Below, piece after piece: positions 1 through 11,180 of a DNA stretch of 64,000 nucleotides (position 1 is its first letter; every line of letters begins with the position of its first letter). Below the pieces are notes generated by a model. That model saw only the letters and a program-made list of their open reading frames with translations, searched no databases and had not been told where the DNA came from. Origin of the DNA: Parastagonospora avenae f. sp. tritici 18332-5 (lineage: Eukaryota; Ascomycota; Dothideomycetes; Pleosporales; Phaeosphaeriaceae); NCBI GenBank assembly GCA_022559985.1, contig JAFJTR010000003.1:806001-870000 (forward strand), read 5' to 3'. The translations under genes were made by a program, and so were the position numbers.

Positions 1-3000
1 CTGGGTTGAATGAGAAGTTTCTCAAAGACGCAGCAGGGGTCCGTTTGACTTGGGCCCCATTTATAGACGGAGGCGCTAGCGCTGTTGAGGCTCTCGAGAG
101 GCTCGCAGATGCCGGGGTGTTGGTCTCTACGTTGCTTGCCTTGTTGATTGAAAGGTACGATGTTTCGGTCTTTGAGACGTTCCTGGGTGCTTCCGGTGGG
201 AAATACGAGACTAGGCCGTTGAACTTTAGCACTTCTGCTCGTGCACTGACGAGACCCCAGCAACCCAGTAATTCCGCATACTGCTCTCTCCAGGCACGAT
301 GCAGCCAATCTTTGCTCATGTCTAGCAAAGGTCTACTGACACATGCTTCGTCGTCGAATTGGTCCTGATTCTTGAGCTTGACCCTAATTCCACCCGAATT
401 GTTGTTATTGTCGCCATCGCCTGGCGTTGTTGGACGAGTGTATTCAGATGTGCCTTCGCTGCCAAATCTACCCTCTTCATCAATCCTCTCATATTCGGAA
501 TCTGAATCATACATTTCGTCCATGCTGATCACGTCCGATTGGCCGAAGCTCGTTCTGTTGCTGTGATTGCCACGGGAAGGTGCTAGGCTTCGACGATCAA
601 AATTGTCGCTCCCGTAAAAGGTCGTGGTGCCCCAGGTGACTCCGCTCGTCGGCGCAGATGTCGAAAGGTCTTCTGTTCGTGACTTGACTGGTGGTGAAGA
701 CGACATTGCGCTTGCAAATGGCCGTGAGAGGGCGGCTACGGCACTGGCAAAGTTGGCCGTAGAGCTCTTCTTTAGTGTACCGTGCGTCTGTTCTGGAGAG
801 GTAGAGTAAGGTGTATGAGTCGTCGTATGAGCACTTCTAATGGTAGATGCCCTCGAAATCAAGGGAGGAGTGTGTCCAGTCGAATACGGTGTGACGGGTT
901 CACTAGGAATGGTGTCGCTTCCCCATGGACCGTTTGAGCTGCCATGGCTGCCATAGACGCCAACGTTTTTGGGAGATTTTGACCAACCAAGGTCGGTCAC
1001 TGGAGTTGCGTGACGCGAGTGAGCAGGCGTTGTTGGAACAGAAATCGTCGGCTTAAAAAGACTCCAAGCAGCATCAGACGACGCAAAGTAGTCTAGTGAA
1101 AAAGCCGGTGCCTCCATGGACATGGGCAGATGAGAATGTCTCATCTTGGCCATTGCAGAGGTTGCTCCCTCGCGAGCTGCAGGTTCTGCAAATATACAGG
1201 ATAGCATGGCAAGCATCTGAGTATCAGCAAGACGTTCAAAATGTTCAAATAATGCCGGTATCAGCCAGGTCACGACAGCATGATTGCCCCATTTGATCCT
1301 TCCGGTCAGTTTGGGATTGGTCACGGTGTCTGCCTCGTCGAATTGAAGGTCCAGTCCACTATCCTTGCGCTTGATCCTCACGAGAGCTCTCCGGGCGAGA
1401 ACAAGGACTTGCTCCCTTCTGTATTGCTGGGGCAGTATTTCCAGTGGTACTTCATTACTCAAAATTAGTTTGCAAAGCATCCAGATATCCGCCAGATCGC
1501 CATGGCCGTGTCGCCTCGCAACTCCAGAATTGTGCTCGCAAATTTCAGGTCCCGAACCAAAGATTCGGTACTCTTCCGCAAGGCTCCTTTTACTCGGAAC
1601 CAAATCATCAATCGCCAAAGAAACTATGGACACGAGTGACCTGGGCTTTTGCACTTGTTTCGCCACGCCAGACGACGAAGGTAGAGAATGACGGGACTGG
1701 AAACGTGACGCTGCCTTTTGCCACGCCAAAGGGGGCTGAAAGTTGCCAATGTGCGCATTGACCTCGTGATCGGAATCCGAGTTGGACGAAGGAGAGCTTG
1801 ATAATTCCCAAGAACCGACGGACGATGCTGGAGAGGAGCCTGCGTTGGAGTCGTGTGCTGGACGTGCATTGAAACGACCAAAAGAATCGAATATGTCGTC
1901 CTTGCTTGGGCCATGTCGAAGGGTCCTACCGATCCGAAAGAGGGCCCCCAAGGCAGGTGCAGTAGAGGTCGTGGGCAGCCTTGCTACTACGAGGCATCCA
2001 AAAGTTGAGAAACGTGCAGTACACTGATTGGGGAGTGGAATATTAGCATTTGTGTGAGAGGATTGCATAACATCAGTAGTGAACTCGCCCTCATGTGGTA
2101 TATCGTCCTCGTCGCTTGAAGTCTCCTCTCCTGGCAGGGAATCGTATTCTGGCAAAGGTACATCATCATCTAGGTGCAAACTATCCCGCAGCTCGCGTTC
2201 GCCTAGGGCATAGGACAGAATAGCTCCAAGTGCCTCGCGTTTCTGGAGGGCGCAAGTCTGCGCAATGCGCTCCATGTCTTCGGTCAGGTCGAACTGCTCG
2301 TCCAAGGTAATGGATGCAGTCGTCTTCTCAAACTCAATTTGCAGGGGTTTGCCTGGCTTTGCAACGTCTTCGCCCTTGGTATTCTTCTCAATGATTCTAG
2401 GATAGTCCTCGGGGAACCTGATGGTGAAGCGCAAAAATACTAGTTTGTTGTCGTCAACGAAGTTGTCTGCCTCGCCCCACGGGCCATTGAAGGAGACTGT
2501 GATGCTGCGGTTTTGTTTGTTGATGTCCTCGAAGTTGAGGTTCTTGTACTTTTTGCCAACGTCGGAGATTTCGACATGGAAATCATAGGGCCTGCGGGGT
2601 AGAGCGTTGTCGGGGCTGGAACGCTGGCGAACATCCTCAATGTCAGGCCCGGCACCGACTTGAACACCCTCGATCCATTTGATGTGCGCGACGACACGCG
2701 GATCGGTGCGGCGGATGGGGGTTGCAGTCATGGTCTCTCGAGGGAACATGTCGCCGCCCTGGCCTGGCTTGCCGTTCTTGGCCTTGCCGTTGAACATGTA
2801 GCTACGTTCACTGATGGTGGTGTTTTGGAAGAGCGTCGCCAAATTTCCCTTTTGCTGTGCGCGAGGAGGGCCAAAATCGGTTTGCGCATTTGCGGTGGTG
2901 GTTTGTATTGGTCCGTCGCGGTAACTGACGTATGTAGCTCCGCCTCTAGTCGTGCTCGGCTTCTCGATCAAGGCCTCGCCCTTGCGATAGCCTACTGTCG

Positions 3001-4120
3001 ATTCGAGAAGTTCGGGAGTGATGTGATGGAGACGGAGATGGTTGTCTGTGCCCCACGATACAAGCTGAAAGTCGCGGTTGTCGATACCGTTGTCGGTGGA
3101 GCCTCGGGAGCGCCACAAAAACTCTCTCACCTGCGACTCTGGCTCGTGACCCCGAAACTGGTGTACCGGATCCTCGTTGAATGTCTCCTTGGCGCTATCA
3201 TTGATGTGCTTGTAGAGGAAAAGACTCGAGCTGCCGCGTTGGGGCATGGCCAGGATGCCGTGGGGGAACGGGGTATGTCGAGCTCTCCAGACTGGATAAT
3301 CAGTGACTATGGTGCGACGCGGGGTGGTGATGTTAGTATTCACGCCAACATTATTCCAAAGCTTGATGGTCTGGTCGAGTGAGCAGGTCAAGATCTTCCT
3401 AGGGTCATTGCGATTCCAATCAATGCCATAGATCTTGGTGGAATGCGCTGCAATGGTAGACATGGGCTTGGTTCCGTGGCGCACATCCCATATATGCAGA
3501 TACTTGTCATGAGAACTCGCAATTATCCTCTCATCTTGGCGATTCCACTTGACCTGGTGCGCACCTGCTTCCCAGTCGGCGAGCTTCAGGGGAACTTGCT
3601 GGCTTCGCAGGTCGTGCACAAATACGTAGCTGTCCATGCCACATGTTGCGAGGAGGTCAGGATGGTGGGCGGAGAAGTTGATGTCGGTGATGGCACGGTC
3701 ATGTGCTCGCAGCGTGAACTCAATGGGCGCCTTTTTGTTGTTGAAGGGCATAGACAGGTTGTACACCAAGGCCTGCTGGTTGCGTGTCGAGGCGATCCAT
3801 TCTGCCCTCGCAGCGAACGGAGACCATTGCACATCAGCTACCTTCCACGAAAAGTGGTTTGGGATGTAGAGCGGCAGCGAGTAGGGGTTGTCGAGGTCTA
3901 TGATGCGCAGGCCGCTCTGGCTTGCGAGCACGACGTCTCTGCCCGAAGGCGAGATGGAGGCAGAGCCGATTTCATCATCGACGGCAATGCTCACCGTGTT
4001 GCAAAAGGTGTCCGAGTCGAAGGCCGACAGCGAGGCGGCCGCAGCGGCCATCTCGGCGGCGTTGGGGTGATGATGGTGTTGTCGCGTCGCGAGGAGGGAG
4101 CTAAGGCCAGACCGCGCCAT
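1..4120 (-). CDS. MTC5: SEACAT complex subunit MTC5/WDR59-like, 3'-truncated by window edge
   Basis: One uninterrupted reading frame runs from the ATG at 4120 to the window edge (1373 codons, no stop). The N-terminal half (about residues 40-420) is a WD40 propeller with blade endings such as LHIWDVRHG and IKLWNN. An RWD domain follows at about 500-590 (FPEDYP motif). At residue 700 there is a CTARFSTFG segment, matching the CGARFSxxG signature that marks the WDR59/Mtc5 branch. A Ser/Thr-rich linker and a helical C-terminal part come next; the expected C-terminal zinc RING would lie outside the window. In yeast and animals this protein belongs to SEACAT/GATOR2, which regulates TORC1 at the vacuole or lysosome. 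The start was chosen because no upstream in-frame ATG fits and UBC13 begins 270 bp away on the other strand. The family call is from motifs; WDR24-type SEA proteins are the main alternative. Confidence 0.8.
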   Translation of the reverse strand, partial: MARSGLSSLLATRQHHHHPNAAEMAAAAASLSAFDSDTFCNTVSIAVDDEIGSASISPSGRDVVLASQSGLRIIDLDNPYSLPLYIPNHFSWKVADVQWSPFAARAEWIASTRNQQALVYNLSMPFNNKKAPIEFTLRAHDRAITDINFSAHHPDLLATCGMDSYVFVHDLRSQQVPLKLADWEAGAHQVKWNRQDERIIASSHDKYLHIWDVRHGTKPMSTIAAHSTKIYGIDWNRNDPRKILTCSLDQTIKLWNNVGVNTNITTPRRTIVTDYPVWRARHTPFPHGILAMPQRGSSSLFLYKHINDSAKETFNEDPVHQFRGHEPESQVREFLWRSRGSTDNGIDNRDFQLVSWGTDNHLRLHHITPELLESTVGYRKGEALIEKPSTTRGGATYVSYRDGPIQTTTANAQTDFGPPRAQQKGNLATLFQNTTISERSYMFNGKAKNGKPGQGGDMFPRETMTATPIRRTDPRVVAHIKWIEGVQVGAGPDIEDVRQRSSPDNALPRRPYDFHVEISDVGKKYKNLNFEDINKQNRSITVSFNGPWGEADNFVDDNKLVFLRFTIRFPEDYPRIIEKNTKGEDVAKPGKPLQIEFEKTTASITLDEQFDLTEDMERIAQTCALQKREALGAILSYALGERELRDSLHLDDDVPLPEYDSLPGEETSSDEDDIPHEGEFTTDVMQSSHTNANIPLPNQCTARFSTFGCLVVARLPTTSTAPALGALFRIGRTLRHGPSKDDIFDSFGRFNARPAHDSNAGSSPASSVGSWELSSSPSSNSDSDHEVNAHIGNFQPPLAWQKAASRFQSRHSLPSSSGVAKQVQKPRSLVSIVSLAIDDLVPSKRSLAEEYRIFGSGPEICEHNSGVARRHGHGDLADIWMLCKLILSNEVPLEILPQQYRREQVLVLARRALVRIKRKDSGLDLQFDEADTVTNPKLTGRIKWGNHAVVTWLIPALFEHFERLADTQMLAMLSCIFAEPAAREGATSAMAKMRHSHLPMSMEAPAFSLDYFASSDAAWSLFKPTISVPTTPAHSRHATPVTDLGWSKSPKNVGVYGSHGSSNGPWGSDTIPSEPVTPYSTGHTPPLISRASTIRSAHTTTHTPYSTSPEQTHGTLKKSSTANFASAVAALSRPFASAMSSSPPVKSRTEDLSTSAPTSGVTWGTTTFYGSDNFDRRSLAPSRGNHSNRTSFGQSDVISMDEMYDSDSEYERIDEEGRFGSEGTSEYTRPTTPGDGDNNNNSGGIRVKLKNQDQFDDEACVSRPLLDMSKDWLHRAWREQYAELLGCWGLVSARAEVLKFNGLVSYFPPEAPRNVSKTETSYLSINKASNVETNTPASASLSRASTALAPPSINGAQVKRTPAASLRNFSFNP

Positions 4121-4390
4121 CCTACCGACCATCCACTCAGACGCACCTGCCCGCCTTGTCAAACCCACCTGCTCGGAACCATTACTCAGCGGAGCTTAGC
4201 CCAATGCGCATGAAGTGGTCTGCCATCCTTCGTCATCCTGGCCTATCGACATACCTGGTCCTGCGTAAATTCAACTTGACTTCCCGAGACGAGGATAAAA
4301 AAGAGCGCATACTCAGATCTAACTTGTACAAGAAGTACCCCGACGTCGACCACAGACTCGCAAACTATTCGCTTGGAGCGTCGCGCGAAT
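4121..4390. promoter_or_regulatory. Shared divergent promoter of MTC5 and UBC13
   Basis: This 270-bp interval separates two start codons on opposite strands, so it must hold both 5' leaders and promoters. An 83-codon open frame crosses it on the plus strand but overlaps UBC13 in another frame and has no family features, so I treat it as leader sequence. No clear TATA box was seen. Confidence 0.55.
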
Positions 4391-4950
4391 ATGTCGGGTC
4401 TGCCTAAGCGTATCATCAAGGAGAGCGAGAGGCTCGTCAAGGAGCCGGTGCAGGGCATCTCTGCGACCCCTCATGACGATAATTTGCGATACTTTGATGT
4501 GACCATCGATGGCCCGTCGCAGTCTCCGTATGAAGGTATGTTTGTTCTGCGCATGCGACACAGGCGCTCGCAGCAACGCTGACATCATCTAGGCGGCGTC
4601 TTCAAGCTCGAGTTGTTCTTGCCCGACGACTATCCCATGACCCCGCCAAAGGTGCGCTTCTTGACCAAGATTTACCACCCCAACATCGACAGATTGGGTC
4701 GCATCTGCCTCGACGTCCTCAAGAGTAAGTCTGGCCTCTGCGTTACGTGGACGACTTGTGGCTAACAGCTTTAGGCAATTGGTCGCCTGCGCTCCAGATT
4801 CGCACCATTCTCCTCTCTATTCAGGCTCTCCTCGGCGCGCCCAACCCCGATGACCCGCTCGCAAACGATGTCGCTCAGGCCTGGAAGGAAAACCAAGCGC
4901 AGGCCATCGCTACAGCCCAGGAGTGGACTCAGCAGTACGCAAAGGCTTGA
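4391..4950 (+). CDS. UBC13: Ubiquitin-conjugating enzyme E2 Ubc13
   Basis: Exons 4391-4535, 4593-4724 and 4775-4950 give 150 residues, the usual Ubc13 size. The protein starts MSGLPKRIIKE and holds the E2 core: the HPN triad at residues 77-79 and catalytic Cys87 within GRICLDVLK, followed by NWSPALQIRT. Cys87 has the same number as in yeast. With an Mms2-type partner, Ubc13 builds Lys63-linked ubiquitin chains for post-replication DNA repair and signalling. Both introns are short GT-AG introns (57 and 50 nt); the second has a CTAAC branch site. The ATG at 4391 is the family start. No anomaly seen. Confidence 0.97.
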
Positions 4951-7900
4951 GACTACGACCATGACCGTTGCACAGGACTAGCTGGGGTTGGCTCTTTTCT
5001 TCCGCGGCATCTCTGGATATAGTCTTTGGGCATGGCTTTGGTAGATGGACTTATGCAGGACCCCTATTTACCCTTATGGATTTGGCCTTTTGCTGCTCTG
5101 AGGCCTGGCGCGGAGCGGACGGGCAGGATAGCATGGAGACATACTCCTAGTCAGATCTGGGACACGATATGATTTCATGATTCCCCACAGAACAGTTCTG
5201 GCCTTCATGACGAATGGAAACGAAATAACGATATCAAAACCAGCTCCCCGGTGACCTTGTTGATACCCTTGCTGACTACCCCTCTAGCCTTGTGAGACTA
5301 ATGACCAAATCCTCGTGGGCGAAATGGCGCGTTGACAGGCGAGGCACCGTGTCTAGGTTGCTGCAAGACTTGCTCCAACATGCAATTGCTGTTCAAGCAT
5401 ATGGCTTGCGAAAGGTACAAGCACGGCTATGAAGAGGGCCGCATCATACGTGATGGATCTGCGGGGAGCTTCACTTGACCCCTCCGTGGTGTGCCGCCTT
5501 TTCAGCAGCCTCACAATCGGAACAACACCAACCCAGCATAAGTCTTTCACACATAGGTGGGGGATGCCATGCTAACAGTGTAGCAGCATACTCTTGACAC
5601 GGTGAGGTTGTCTCCTGGTTTGGCTGCAGCTGATCATAGCAAAGCGGTTGCCAATCGAGCTCTAGGACGCCGCATATCGCCATGCCCGCCGTGCAACCAG
5701 CGACGACGATGCGACTATTTGCGGAGTCCATGACAGCCGGCTGTGAAGCTCTGCTTGTCGAAGGTCATACGGTACAACAAGAGGACCGGTGATGGGCGCA
5801 TCGCTCCTTCCCTGACGCAGGCCGACCCCGCGGACCTGACCAGCGGAGGCACAGTTCGAATCTGCAGCAGTCGCTCGCCCAACGCTCACATAACCCCCAT
5901 GAAGCTTTGCCCGTAAACGACGAGAGACTCTCCTGACGACGAGAATCCAGCGAGTATGCGCTTGGACTGACCATTCTGAAAAAGCTGCAGTTCTCGACGA
6001 GCTCACCGCCGAAGCCTGTGGCTTCGCCAGCTCACACACCGCGGCGAACAACCCAGGTGCATACACACCGCTTGCCAGGTGGCAAGACGACACCGGTCTC
6101 CCGGGGAGGGGCAGGATCGCCCGCCTCGACAATGCGACACCACAAAAGGTGGCCACGGCTGTGGGTCGTGCCATCACCATTCGGGTCATACAGGCAGCCG
6201 AGCGTACTTGGATACCACTTCCATCTTCGATGGACAAGCTTCGGGCTCGTGAAAGACGTGCCTTCTGACGAGCCTTAACCACAAACTTGAAAGGGTGGTC
6301 ATGCCCAGACTGCCACAATGCACATTTGGCGGACTCGAAACTCAAACCTGGTTCTCCGCATCTACTACCGACGGACTGACAGCGCCTTTCTTCTGCAACT
6401 GAGGCCCGCAGCATCGCTGGATCTCACTACCGATGCGAGGCGAAGCCGTATCGGCAAGACGACTGGTGGTCTAGAACGAGCACCTAGTCTTCGCCGTACA
6501 CGGGATCGACGGCGAGTGTCCACATGGGTTGCATGCGGCTCCAAGGCTACGCGAAGTGTCGCGGTAGAGTCGGCAGCTATACCATCTATATATACACGCG
6601 GCCAGGCACTGGCAGTACCATATCGAATCCTAGCGTCGACGACCGCACATGTGCGACTCCGAAGTGGCCAAGCATAGGCTTGACAAAATGTCTTTGGCAA
6701 GTCGTGGAGGCTCCGGACTTCACAGCTCCAGTCACCTGGCTTCATTCATCACATATCCACAGCACAGCAGACGCTGCGGCTGATACATATGCCTCGTAAG
6801 AACAGCTGGCATACCGAAAAGCAGGCCCTCGATGTGCAACATGCCATCAAGCCAGCCACATGACACACTCTCGCCAATCAGGAAGACTATACCAGAGTCT
6901 GTCGAACATCCGCCATAGCCGGATGTTGCCGGTGCTTCATGGAACATGCCATCTGCCGTATTGACATGGCTTATATAGCTTTCCAACACCAGATGATAGT
7001 TGCGTGTCGACGTAGTTGAGACGAAGCGATGATACACGACGGCTCTAGGAGGTCAAGTCGTCCTTCGATATTCCCAGGTTGGAAGGACCACGAGAAAGAG
7101 CCGGGACATCTTGGTGCAGGTAGTCGCCATTTGCAATGGATCTTGGACGCCGTCAGACTCTCGACATGACGATGAGACAACGCACAACGCCTCTCACAAG
7201 GTTTGCCAGAATACCCAGTATCATTTCCACATTTGCGCCAAACGTACGACAGTGTATGATGATGTCTCCGATGTCCTTCAAGGCGTACAATTTCGGATTA
7301 CCATGTCTTGCGACTACCTAGCCTCCGGGATGCGGCTGTTATAATTTTAGGCTGTGGAATACTGCGCGCCGGCAGATATGCGTTGCCATGGTCGTCTCGC
7401 GAGGCTGACGATGTGCTTTGGGTGCTCTGGGCCTAGGAGCATGTCTTCGTGTCGACAAGGTGCTCGGCGGGCAAATCCGCCGGGTTGTCGGTGCCCATGG
7501 TAGTTGGCATCTTGCTGGCTGGTATGAGTCCATATCAAGTCTGGTACCAGCCTCGCCAGCACGTCCGAAGACTTTAGACTCGGTTGCGGGCCTTTACTCG
7601 AAGTAGGAGCTCAGTTGTCCTAGTCGCCGGGGCATGTATGTTCGTGGAGAAGGATCTTCTGGTAGCATCCGCTATCGTCGCCCATACCGCGCAGAGATTG
7701 CTAGATGGCGATCGTAGCTGCAAGAAAGAGTCGTGCTTTCCTAGTCGCTCGTGGTTGGCGACAGTTGGCGGAGAGGCGGGGTCCCCGAGGGTCGAATTTT
7801 TGTCTTCTTGCGCCAGCGTTGGAGTTCTGAGGTGTCCGCTGCCATGGCACGGTCCTAAGGGTACAACCCAGTGGCCAAAGAAGCTTCTCTCCTATCGCTG

Positions 7901-8836
7901 CAATGTCAGTCACGGGGTCTCGGTGGCGGCACCCAGGTGGTGCTTGGTGTTGTCCCCATTGCAATCTCCGCTTGTGGCGCGCGATGGCCTCACATCCTAC
8001 CGACTTCAAGAGCTTTTGGGCAGCTAAGATCGCCCTATTGTCAGTCTCACGTACCTTATCTATGCTCTCGTTGCCAGGAGCTATTCATGCCGCGTGGTGG
8101 GCACTCGAGGCGTCTCAGGCGCGCGGCGGGGCATGGATGGGTAGGGCTTGTGGGTATTGTGAAATCGGCAAGCCTCAGTGAGAGGTTCTGAGTAGCATTT
8201 ATACTGTCAGAGTGGCAATATCGGGTGTTTTGAGGCGAGGAGGGTGATAGTTCGGTGTGGTGAGTGTTGTGGCAGACTGAGCTCGAGGGCTGATACTGCC
8301 CAGCAACGAGTCCAGGTGAACGGTTGCCCGCACTTTGGCAAACCCGCCCGATACCACAGTCTGTACAGTCTCAGACGTTTCATAACAATCAGCCAACCGT
8401 CACACAGCTACTCCGAGAGAGTGCAACACACTAACATCACTCTGTTTATCACCTTCATGCCATCAAGGATGTTCTCCGCGTCATCCTACTGGGGTTGCTC
8501 TGGGCGCGCAATCAGGTCTTGCAGTACTTTAATAAGGACTTCACCAAGGCTGTCCGAACCTGCTCTTCATCCACTTACCCAAATTCACAATATTAACCTT
8601 GAGGCCTCCACTGCCCTTCGCAGTCCCACACGGGACCAAATGGGCCATCGTTCACGGATTGTGTCACCGGTTGGCTACTGCGACCGCGTTGGCTTCTGTC
8701 GACTGCTCAGGCCGCCTCGAGGAACCACAGCGATGAGCTAGAGATAATTGCCCGGTAGGAGAAAGAAGCAGCATCAGATGTTCCAGAGGCATGGGACAGG
8801 GCATTAGATTGGGTGGGAGCACAAACACAACTGCTA
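4951..8836. other. Gene-poor stretch with possible decayed coding blocks
   Basis: About 3.9 kb without an intact gene model. Open frames up to 250 codons (minus, 5662-6414) have no recognisable domain. On the plus strand there are short blocks that read like protein but are broken by stops or frame changes: a CPPCNQRRRCD segment near 5683-5715, a block from 6230 to about 6330 with ARERRAF, a stop and then GWSCPDC, and a block at about 7160-7320. They may be relics of one or more genes, but I cannot name a family with assurance. The first few hundred bases hold the UBC13 3' end. I see nothing definite in 7450-8830. Confidence 0.4.
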
Positions 8837-10053
8837 CTAGAACCGCGACGCCGCGCCATTGTTCCTCCTGTCAAAGCCGTCCATTTCAATGTCGACTTCA
8901 AACGTCTGCGCCTTGTGAATACCTTTTGAGTTTAGCAGCGCCACACTGCGATCCGAACTACCATCCTGCAACTCCTCCCAATTGTCCTCCTTGGGCCTGC
9001 CAATATTGCGAACCCGCTGCTGGCTTATCGTTTGCAGTCCACTTCTTGACTTTTGGCTGTGGCCTTTGGAGTCGCTGCTGCTAGCATCGCGTTTGAGGAA
9101 ATGCCTAAGCGAGGGAAGCGAAGAGCATATACATCCGATACCAGTCTCGATGTTTGAACAAAGCATAATATGCGCGACCCAGACTATCAAATGTCAGCAG
9201 TAATACAAAGGAAGTTACTGGCAAGGGCAAACACTTGCATGGCAGATTCGTCATCCCACCAAACTTGTTCACGTACGGAATCCGCACCATGGTGATGATT
9301 GAGGCGACAGAAGCAAAGGATAGCAATCCAAAAGCTTGAAGCTTGGCCTGTCTCTTCATCTGCGTGTTCCAAAGGATAATCGCCGGCACCACGACCAAGG
9401 CCATATCGGTCAGGATTGTGCTCACGGTAGCCGTGTGACCAATGATTATAAAGGTCTTGACTGGCGCACATGTTCCCTTGCCAGTCAGAATCAACGATAT
9501 GTCCCAAATGGCGCTCACGGGCTGGCAGTATAGTAGTGTTCCGATAAAGGTGATGAAGAAGGAGGCCCAAGTGACAGCCAGCAGAACATGAACGGCGATG
9601 CGCAGGTTGACCTTGTTGGATGCAATGCGCAAAATCGTTATGCAAATGGACGACTTGACGGTTGCAAGTGCCAGGACATAGGTCAGGATCCAGATGATGT
9701 AAAATTTCATCGAGTGCATTTGCTGCCACTCGTTGAGATTAACGCTCAAACGACCGAGACCAATGTAGACGTCGTAGACCGCAAGAGCCGTGGCAACAGT
9801 GTAGGCAACCTGTTTCAACGTCAGTCTACGCATAGACGGTCATCACATGCCTGACAGTGCTTACACATCCTGCAACCATGAATCCGTCATCGACTCCAAA
9901 CGACCCCTTGATGATGCGGATATAGGTCCTCAGCGAGACGGTGATGATGGAGAGGCCAAGAAAGACTGTCGAGATGACAAGAATGGCGAGGGGCAGACCA
10001 TTGGGGGTAATGGTTCTGGCGGTCGGGTCCGCAGTGGACACTGGCATCGACAT
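8837..10053 (-). CDS. Fungal rhodopsin-family integral membrane protein
   Basis: Exons 10053-9865, 9809-9239 and 9183-8837 encode 368 residues. The fold is that of the fungal rhodopsin-domain family (Pth11-related, without a CFEM domain): seven hydrophobic segments, FGVDDGFM after the first, Cys in the LLYCQPVSAIWD loop, and near the end a W...IETGIGC...SLPSLRHFL segment typical of the last helix. A hydrophilic cytoplasmic tail follows. Intron 1 is GT-AG (55 nt). Intron 2 (9238-9184, 55 nt) has a GCAAGT donor with a CTGAC branch site and TAG acceptor; no GT donor nearby restores the frame. Start: ATG 10053, with the ATG at 10104 as an in-frame alternative adding 17 residues. The ligand is unknown. 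Such genes are often near secreted or accessory functions; none is obvious here. Confidence 0.85.
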
Positions 10054-11180
10054 GTTGTTTCTCTTTTCCAATGCAACTCTTGTCAAGCGTGGTTCGCACT
10101 CCACAAAACGGAGTCTCCTCTTTTCTTATAATCCCCAAAGGGCAGTCGACAACAAGGATCCGTGGTTCGGTGTAGATCGCAAAACTCCAGGCCAGAAGCG
10201 CCGAGTCGTGTGTTGAGATTCAAGAGTGTTGGGGAGCTGACGGCGGCGACAACCACTATTCAAGGTCACCATCCTTTGACAAGAAAATCTGGCCCCAGTA
10301 CATTTTGAAACGAACGGCATCGACATGTTCAATGGCAAAGCAACAGCCATGTCCCTTGCCCACTTACCCCACTATCTCCTGAGGATGTCCCTGCTAGGTT
10401 GCGTGCCGTTTTGCAAATGGCTCACCTGATTCTAGTCTTACACCGTTTGGGAAGTCCACAAGCAATTAGGCCCTGATGCAGACTCAAAATTGGCTTAGCG
10501 TTCCCGCCAGAACCCCAGTCAAGACCGGCACTGGCTTCCGGCGCTTGGTGATGTTGGTCAGCAGTCCACACTCGAAAGCAACCTTCGGGGACTACCGACC
10601 GTTGGCCGAGACTCAACGGCCATCGTCATCCCTACTCCCATCTCACACTCAACAACGGTCTCGGGGCGAATCCGAAAAACTTTGTTAGCAAAATCTTTCG
10701 TCTTGCCACCATTATACCTGCTCGTTTGAATTACTCGGGTTTCTTTCGCTCGGAGCATAGCGAACAAACTACCATGGCCATAGCCAAGCCAAACGCCCCC
10801 ATCGAATCCCACGGAAGGTACCGTGGTAGCGGAAGCAAATCTGGAATTCTTCCAAGCGACCCAGGATCCTTCCAAGAATCGTCAGGCAACCCACAAATTT
10901 CCCACAATTCTTGAGACCGCTTCCTTCCTTCCCAGATCGATGGTCCTGTTCGTCGGCCCCTTTTTCGGGCGCTACCGCTATATCGCGTGCTGACTCGCCA
11001 CGTGCGAGTTTTCTCCCTATGCTCGTATTTGGGACGGCGAGACCGGAAATATTGGACGGGAAGACGTTGGCTAAAGGTCGGGCTAGGAGAGTTTTATGAC
11101 GTCGTTGGTGCACTTGGAATGGTATGTATTATAGGATCATGGACTAATTTGATCATGTACAGTGCCGGACCTCTTCCGCT
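10054..11180. other. Intergenic, no gene recognised
   Basis: About 1.1 kb between the start of the rhodopsin-family gene and the stop of the P450. Open frames of up to 120 codons occur on both strands but show no start context, domain or splice logic. Nothing else seen. Confidence 0.5.

Noticed and set aside
2660..4213. Two long plus-strand frames (240 and 256 codons)
   Set aside because: Both are antisense to the WD40 frame of MTC5, which is open for 1373 codons with clear motifs.
5662..6414. Minus-strand open frame of 250 codons
   Set aside because: No domain, poor start context and Arg/Ser/Ala bias expected of a chance frame in GC-rich DNA; protein-like blocks are rather on the plus strand.
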